The notes under the pieces are model-generated. The model was not told the DNA's origin and did not search any database. It saw nothing but the letters and a program-made list of their open reading frames with translations. Shown piece by piece: positions 60,769 through 64,000 of a DNA stretch of 64,000 bases (position 1 is the stretch's first letter; each line of letters begins with the position of its first letter). Source of the stretch: Bacillota bacterium (GTDB lineage Bacteria; Armatimonadota; HRBIN16). Location: assembly GCA_023511455.1 (NCBI GenBank), contig JAIMBJ010000017.1, positions 1-64,000 of the forward strand. Direction: 5' to 3'. A program made the translations under genes and the position numbers.

Positions 60769-61617
60769 TCAAGCCAACCGCAGCTCGAGCTTGATATCGA
60801 TAGCGGGCGCGGAGTGCGTTAATGCGCCCACCGAGATGGCGTCTACCCCCGTCTCGGCAATTGGGCGCACCGTTTCCAGACGCACCCCGCCCGAGGCTTC
60901 CAGAAAAGCCCGCCCTTTAGCCATCCGTACCGCCTCGCGCAGGTCGTCCAGCGTCATGTTATCCAGCAGGATGATGTCCACTCCTGCCTCCAGCGCTTCC
61001 TGAACCTGCTGGAGGGTACCGCACTCCACCTCTATCTTCATCGTGTGTGGCAATGTGCGTCGCACGCGATGCACCGCCTCCGTGATGCCCCCACACACCG
61101 CGATGTGGTTGTCCTTAATCAATACCGCGTCGTACAGCCCGAAGCGGTGGTTGAAGCCGCCTCCCACCCGTACCGCGTAGCGTTCCAGATAACGCAATCC
61201 GGGCGTCGTCTTGCGCGTATCACAGATTCGCACCGGCAGGTCGCGCACTGCCTCCACGAAGCGTGCGGTCAGCGTGGCGATGCCGCTCAATCGCTGCAGA
61301 AAGTTCAGCGCAACCCGCTCGGCGACGAGAATTGCCCGCGCCTCTCCGCGTACCACAGCCAGCACCGCACCCGCGTCGAAACGCTGACCCTCTTTCAACA
61401 TCGGCTCCACCTGTACCCGACTGTCGCAGTGGTAAAATACCCGCTCCGCCACCACCAACCCCGCCAGCACACCCGGTTGCGTGGCGATGAACTCGCCCAG
61501 TGCCTCCGTGCCTGGCGGCACCGTCAACAAGGTGGTCATGTCCCCCGTACCAACGTCCTCACGAAGTGCGCAGCCCACGATTTCGTCCACAAGCTTTATG
61601 TCCAGTAACGTCGGCAT
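60769..61617 (-). CDS. nadC: Nicotinate-nucleotide pyrophosphorylase (carboxylating)
   Basis: A 282-aa enzyme of NAD synthesis that converts quinolinate and PRPP to nicotinate mononucleotide. LREDVGTGDMTTLLTVPPG is the N-terminal signature, ALNFLQRLSGIATLTARFVE a central motif, CDTRKTTPGLRYLERYAVRV the quinolinate/PRPP site, YDAVLIKDNHI a lysine site, and KIEVECGTLQQV, VDIILLDNMTLDDLREAVR and LEASGGVRLETV the barrel strands. I choose the ATG at 61617, which overlaps the stop of the mgtC-like gene (TGATG) and has GAGGTGAAG upstream; the ORF extends 11 codons. nadA and nadB are not here. Confidence 0.95.
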   Translation of the reverse strand: MPTLLDIKLVDEIVGCALREDVGTGDMTTLLTVPPGTEALGEFIATQPGVLAGLVVAERVFYHCDSRVQVEPMLKEGQRFDAGAVLAVVRGEARAILVAERVALNFLQRLSGIATLTARFVEAVRDLPVRICDTRKTTPGLRYLERYAVRVGGGFNHRFGLYDAVLIKDNHIAVCGGITEAVHRVRRTLPHTMKIEVECGTLQQVQEALEAGVDIILLDNMTLDDLREAVRMAKGRAFLEASGGVRLETVRPIAETGVDAISVGALTHSAPAIDIKLELRLA

Positions 61618-62273
61618 CAGTCCCACTTCACCTCTATCACCTGTTGACACTGCGCGACCCTGCCCAGAACCTGTTGCGCAGAAACCCGCGCCGGCAGGTC
61701 CAGCGAAAGCTCATAACGACGGGTACCGGGTAGCAATGTGGGCAGAATACGAACGGATTGCACATCCACCCGCATCGCGGAGAGTATATCGAGCAGAGGC
61801 TCAATCACCGCCTCTTCCTCTCGCGCCACCACCTCCAGGTCCCGCACCCGACGCTTCAGCCTGAGAAAACCTTCCAGCAGATGCACCAGCGTCAGTGTCA
61901 GGAAAGCCATCACGGTTGCCACCATCGCCATCAACCAGTACTGCCGGTTCAATCCGACTGCGAGCCCGATAGCGGCGGTTGCCCAGATGCTCGCGGCGGT
62001 GGTTAACCCGCGTACCGTGCCCCCGAGATGGATGATTGTTCCTGCACCGATGAATCCGATACCTGTTACCACCTGCGCGGCGATGCGCGTGGGGTCGGTA
62101 TTCGCGCCCTTCATGCCCGCGGAGACCATGCCAAACAGCGCCGCGCCCATTGACAACAGGATATGCGTGCGCAAACCAGCAGGTCTGCCATGCAGCTCGC
62201 GTTCCAGCCCCACCACCGCCCCCAGCACACAGGCCAGCAACAAGGGCGTCAAAACATCCCACAAAGAGGACAC
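61617..62273 (-). CDS. MgtC/SapB-family membrane protein
   Basis: A 218-aa protein. The N-terminal membrane part has GAVVGLERELHGRPAGLRTH (MgtC signature), LLSMGAALFGMVSAG, VVTGIGFIGAGTII, GLTTAASIWATAAIGLAVGL and WLMAMVATVMAFLTLTLVHL. The C-terminal 85 residues are a soluble ACT-like domain (VDVQSVRILP). Members protect against low magnesium or act on ATP synthase. The start is GTG 62273 with AGGAGGGG about 7 nt upstream; the ORF extends 54 codons upstream through the promoter. It is cotranscribed with nadC. Confidence 0.9.
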   Translation of the reverse strand: MSSLWDVLTPLLLACVLGAVVGLERELHGRPAGLRTHILLSMGAALFGMVSAGMKGANTDPTRIAAQVVTGIGFIGAGTIIHLGGTVRGLTTAASIWATAAIGLAVGLNRQYWLMAMVATVMAFLTLTLVHLLEGFLRLKRRVRDLEVVAREEEAVIEPLLDILSAMRVDVQSVRILPTLLPGTRRYELSLDLPARVSAQQVLGRVAQCQQVIEVKWD

Positions 62274-62670
62274 CGCAATCCCCTCCTGAAAGAGGATGGT
62301 TCTATTGTACTGTGGAAGTAAAAAGCAAGCAAGCCCGCACGAAAAAATCGCCTGCTTCCAGAGGCGTCGGGGTTGGGCGAACGCTCTGTGTAGCAGGCTC
62401 CATCGATGTGATGGACAGAGTGAAAAGGAGGACATGCGCTACTCATATATACGGGTGGACCGCCCAAAAGGTTCCGCCAGCAGGCTCCAGCATTCCCAGG
62501 GCGCGCCCACTGCCGCGTGCACAACGCTTTGCCCTGAGGTAACCTGCCGGAGCCTGCCCTCGTCTAAATTGCGCGGGGATAGCAGGAATCTGAACCTGCC
62601 CCGCTGTATGATATACCGTACCCACTGGATGGTACGTCTGCAAACAAACCCGAGGCGAGGAGAGACGACT
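62274..62670. other. Intergenic region between divergent genes
   Basis: About 400 bases between mgtC-like and the PQQ-type gene. Besides the minus-strand promoter there is a TATGAT hexamer at about 62607-62612 that may be a -10 box for the plus-strand gene. I see no gene or tRNA. Confidence 0.5.
62304..62332 (-). promoter_or_regulatory. Promoter of the mgtC-nadC transcript
   Basis: On the minus strand TTGCTT (62332-62327) and TACAAT (62309-62304) are separated by 17 nt. They stand about 30 nt upstream of the GTG start. Their position inside the upstream ORF extension supports the shorter start. Confidence 0.7.
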
Positions 62671-64000
62671 ATGCGAATGCGCTTGAAGGGCTTCATCTCT
62701 GCAGGATGGACTCGCGCGCTGCCAGTGTGCGCACTGGTGCTTCTGGTGGCGTCGGCAGCACTTGCTCAGGATGTGGAGGTTTACCGCTTCTCCCCCACGC
62801 ATGGCGGTATCGCGCCGGGAGGTATTCAGATGCCGGTCGCGATGTACTGGCGATTCACCGCCTCACCCGCACCGCAAAACTCGGCAGCGCCCGCCATCGT
62901 CGGCAACACCATCTACTACGCCTGCCGTGACCGCTTCTACGCGCTCGATGCGGAAACAGGACGTGTGCTATGGCGCTATCCGGCAGACCAGCCGCTGGAT
63001 GCACAGTTCCGCACCACCCCCGCGGTGTCGGAAGGCATCGTGTACGTCGGAGCCACGGACGGCAACCTGTACGCCCTCTCTGCGCCCACTGGCAAATATC
63101 TCTGGTCCTTCCGCGCACAGGGGGCGATACTGTCCCCACCGACCGTGGTGAACGACGTTGTGTACTTCGGGGCTGCTGACGGAAAGGTTTACGCGATTAA
63201 CGCCAAAACAGGCGAACCGGTTTGGCGCGGGGGGTTCCGTACGCTGGATGCCGTCAACGGCGCAGTGGCTGTGGCGGATGACATGGTGTACTTCATCTCC
63301 GCAGACCAGACATTGTATGCCGCAGCCGCAGCAACAGGCTTGCTCCTGTGGCGAACACGCCTGCCGGGCACACTGTATGCCCTGTCGCCGGTGGTGGCAG
63401 ACCGCAATGTGTATGTCGTTTCCTCAAACGCACTGCAGGTGCTGCAGGCGCGCAGCGGACGACAGCTGTGGGCGCGTACCCTGCCCGACGACATCGTGAC
63501 GGAGCCGATTGCAGGCAATGGCATGGTCTACGTGCTGACGCGCGACGGTCGCGTGTGGGCGTTCGACAACACGGGCAAACTGCTGTGGAACAGCAAAGAG
63601 CCTGTGTTCACCAACCAGCCGGTCGCTCCACCCACACTGGCAGGGAATGTGCTTATCATCGGCACGACGCGGGGTGGCATCTACGCTCTGGACGCTTCGA
63701 ACGGAGCCGTCCTGTGGAAGTACCTCTTACAGTCGTCTTCCTCCACCCCCGAGCGTCCCTCCTTTACCGACATCACTGCGCCGCCAGTGGTGGCAAACGG
63801 CACGCTGTATGTGGTGTCGGATGACGGCAGTCTCACCACCTTCCGCGCCGATGCACCCGACAGCATCCCGCCCACCATCACCGAGCTGGAACCAACGCGC
63901 GGTGTCGCCATGTCGGGACAACCGCCCATCCGCTTCCGTGCGCTCATCAGCGACGACGGCTCGGGTATCAAAACCGATACCATCCAGTTCCTGCTGGACG
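62671..64000 (+). CDS. Exported PQQ-type beta-propeller protein (partial, 3' end outside window)
   Basis: At least 443 residues, open to the window edge. A signal peptide (LPVCALVLLVASAALAQ, to about residue 32) precedes a propeller of PQQ/BamB-like blades with repeated text: YALDAETGRVLWRYP, YVGATDGNLYALSAPTGKYL, YFGAADGKVYAINAKTGEPV, LQARSGRQLWART, WAFDNTGKLLWNS and YALDASNGAVLWKY. From about residue 400 a second domain starts, RFRALISDDGSGIKTDTIQF, resembling an Ig-like domain of surface proteins. It is probably an envelope structural protein; no PQQ-binding residues can be assigned. GAGGAGAG precedes the ATG at 62671. Confidence 0.85.
   Translation, partial: MRMRLKGFISAGWTRALPVCALVLLVASAALAQDVEVYRFSPTHGGIAPGGIQMPVAMYWRFTASPAPQNSAAPAIVGNTIYYACRDRFYALDAETGRVLWRYPADQPLDAQFRTTPAVSEGIVYVGATDGNLYALSAPTGKYLWSFRAQGAILSPPTVVNDVVYFGAADGKVYAINAKTGEPVWRGGFRTLDAVNGAVAVADDMVYFISADQTLYAAAAATGLLLWRTRLPGTLYALSPVVADRNVYVVSSNALQVLQARSGRQLWARTLPDDIVTEPIAGNGMVYVLTRDGRVWAFDNTGKLLWNSKEPVFTNQPVAPPTLAGNVLIIGTTRGGIYALDASNGAVLWKYLLQSSSSTPERPSFTDITAPPVVANGTLYVVSDDGSLTTFRADAPDSIPPTITELEPTRGVAMSGQPPIRFRALISDDGSGIKTDTIQFLLD

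Noticed and set aside
60485-60772. 95-codon minus-strand frame over the promoter region and the small basic gene
   Set aside because: It crosses two strong divergent promoters and shows no domain; the opposite-strand 33-aa gene has far better signals.

Overview
The window is a gene-dense bacterial chromosome segment of high GC content with no rRNA, tRNA or CRISPR array that I could find. The mix of genes suggests an Armatimonadota-like organism (inference from gene content, not from a marker tree). It carries secreted glycoside hydrolases and esterases, Tat-exported Gfo/Idh/MocA proteins, PEP-CTERM proteins, PmoA-like DUF6807, Uma2 endonuclease and URO-D-like proteins. Several MNT/HEPN pairs and dispersed hairpin repeats of the 'GTCATTCTGAGC...GAAGAATCTC' and 'TGTAGCCGCA...' types are also present.

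Layout. 1-3.4 kb: partial lipid kinase, repeats, two secreted proteins, a PAP2 phosphatase. 3.4-10.7 kb: a secreted propeller-like protein, GH38 alpha-mannosidase, GH51 arabinofuranosidase, Tat-exported oxidoreductase. 10.7-16.8 kb (minus strand): an overlapping run of ROK kinase, a 56-aa protein, MNT, HEPN and an EEP phosphatase, then a PIG-L deacetylase with a second ASKHA kinase, and a Uma2 nuclease. 16.9-25 kb: PEP-CTERM protein, IPT/TIG surface protein, SARP/AfsR-like regulator, threonyl-tRNA synthetase lacking TGS. 25-27.3 kb: DNA methyltransferase with a decayed translationally coupled partner, apparently ended by a small inverted-repeat element. 27.3-41.9 kb: amidase, M14 carboxypeptidase, GH-like protein, TPR protein, frameshifted HAD, DUF6807, TatA, SecG, YfhO, a large secreted glycosidase-like protein, sialate O-acetylesterase. 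41.9-46.7 kb: twin URO-D-like proteins and an esterase. 46.7-51.3 kb (minus): second MNT/HEPN pair, family 5 uracil-DNA glycosylase, three sugar kinases. 51.4-52.8 kb: complete IS4-type insertion sequence with perfect 20-bp ends. 52.9-62.3 kb (minus): PEP-CTERM, DUF697, AcuC-like deacetylase, archease, third MNT/HEPN pair coupled to gyrA, CBS protein, nadC and mgtC; a tiny Arg-rich plus-strand gene lies between the CBS gene and nadC. 62.7 kb-end: partial PQQ-type propeller.

Themes. Most annotated genes outside the core set serve polysaccharide breakdown: mannose, arabinose and acetylated sugars are released by secreted or cytoplasmic hydrolases, deacetylated, then phosphorylated by ROK, PfkB and PfkA kinases. 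A second theme is defence and stress: three MNT/HEPN modules, a methyltransferase with a dead partner, and Uma2. Many neighbours overlap by an NTGA stop/start, which decides several non-ATG starts.

The most interesting points are the decayed methyltransferase partner, the three MNT/HEPN modules (one with its catalytic His replaced), direct repeats spaced 11 bp next to a SARP gene, GyrA lacking both quinolone-anchoring residues, and a 33-aa Arg-rich protein with a near-consensus promoter and ribosome-binding site.
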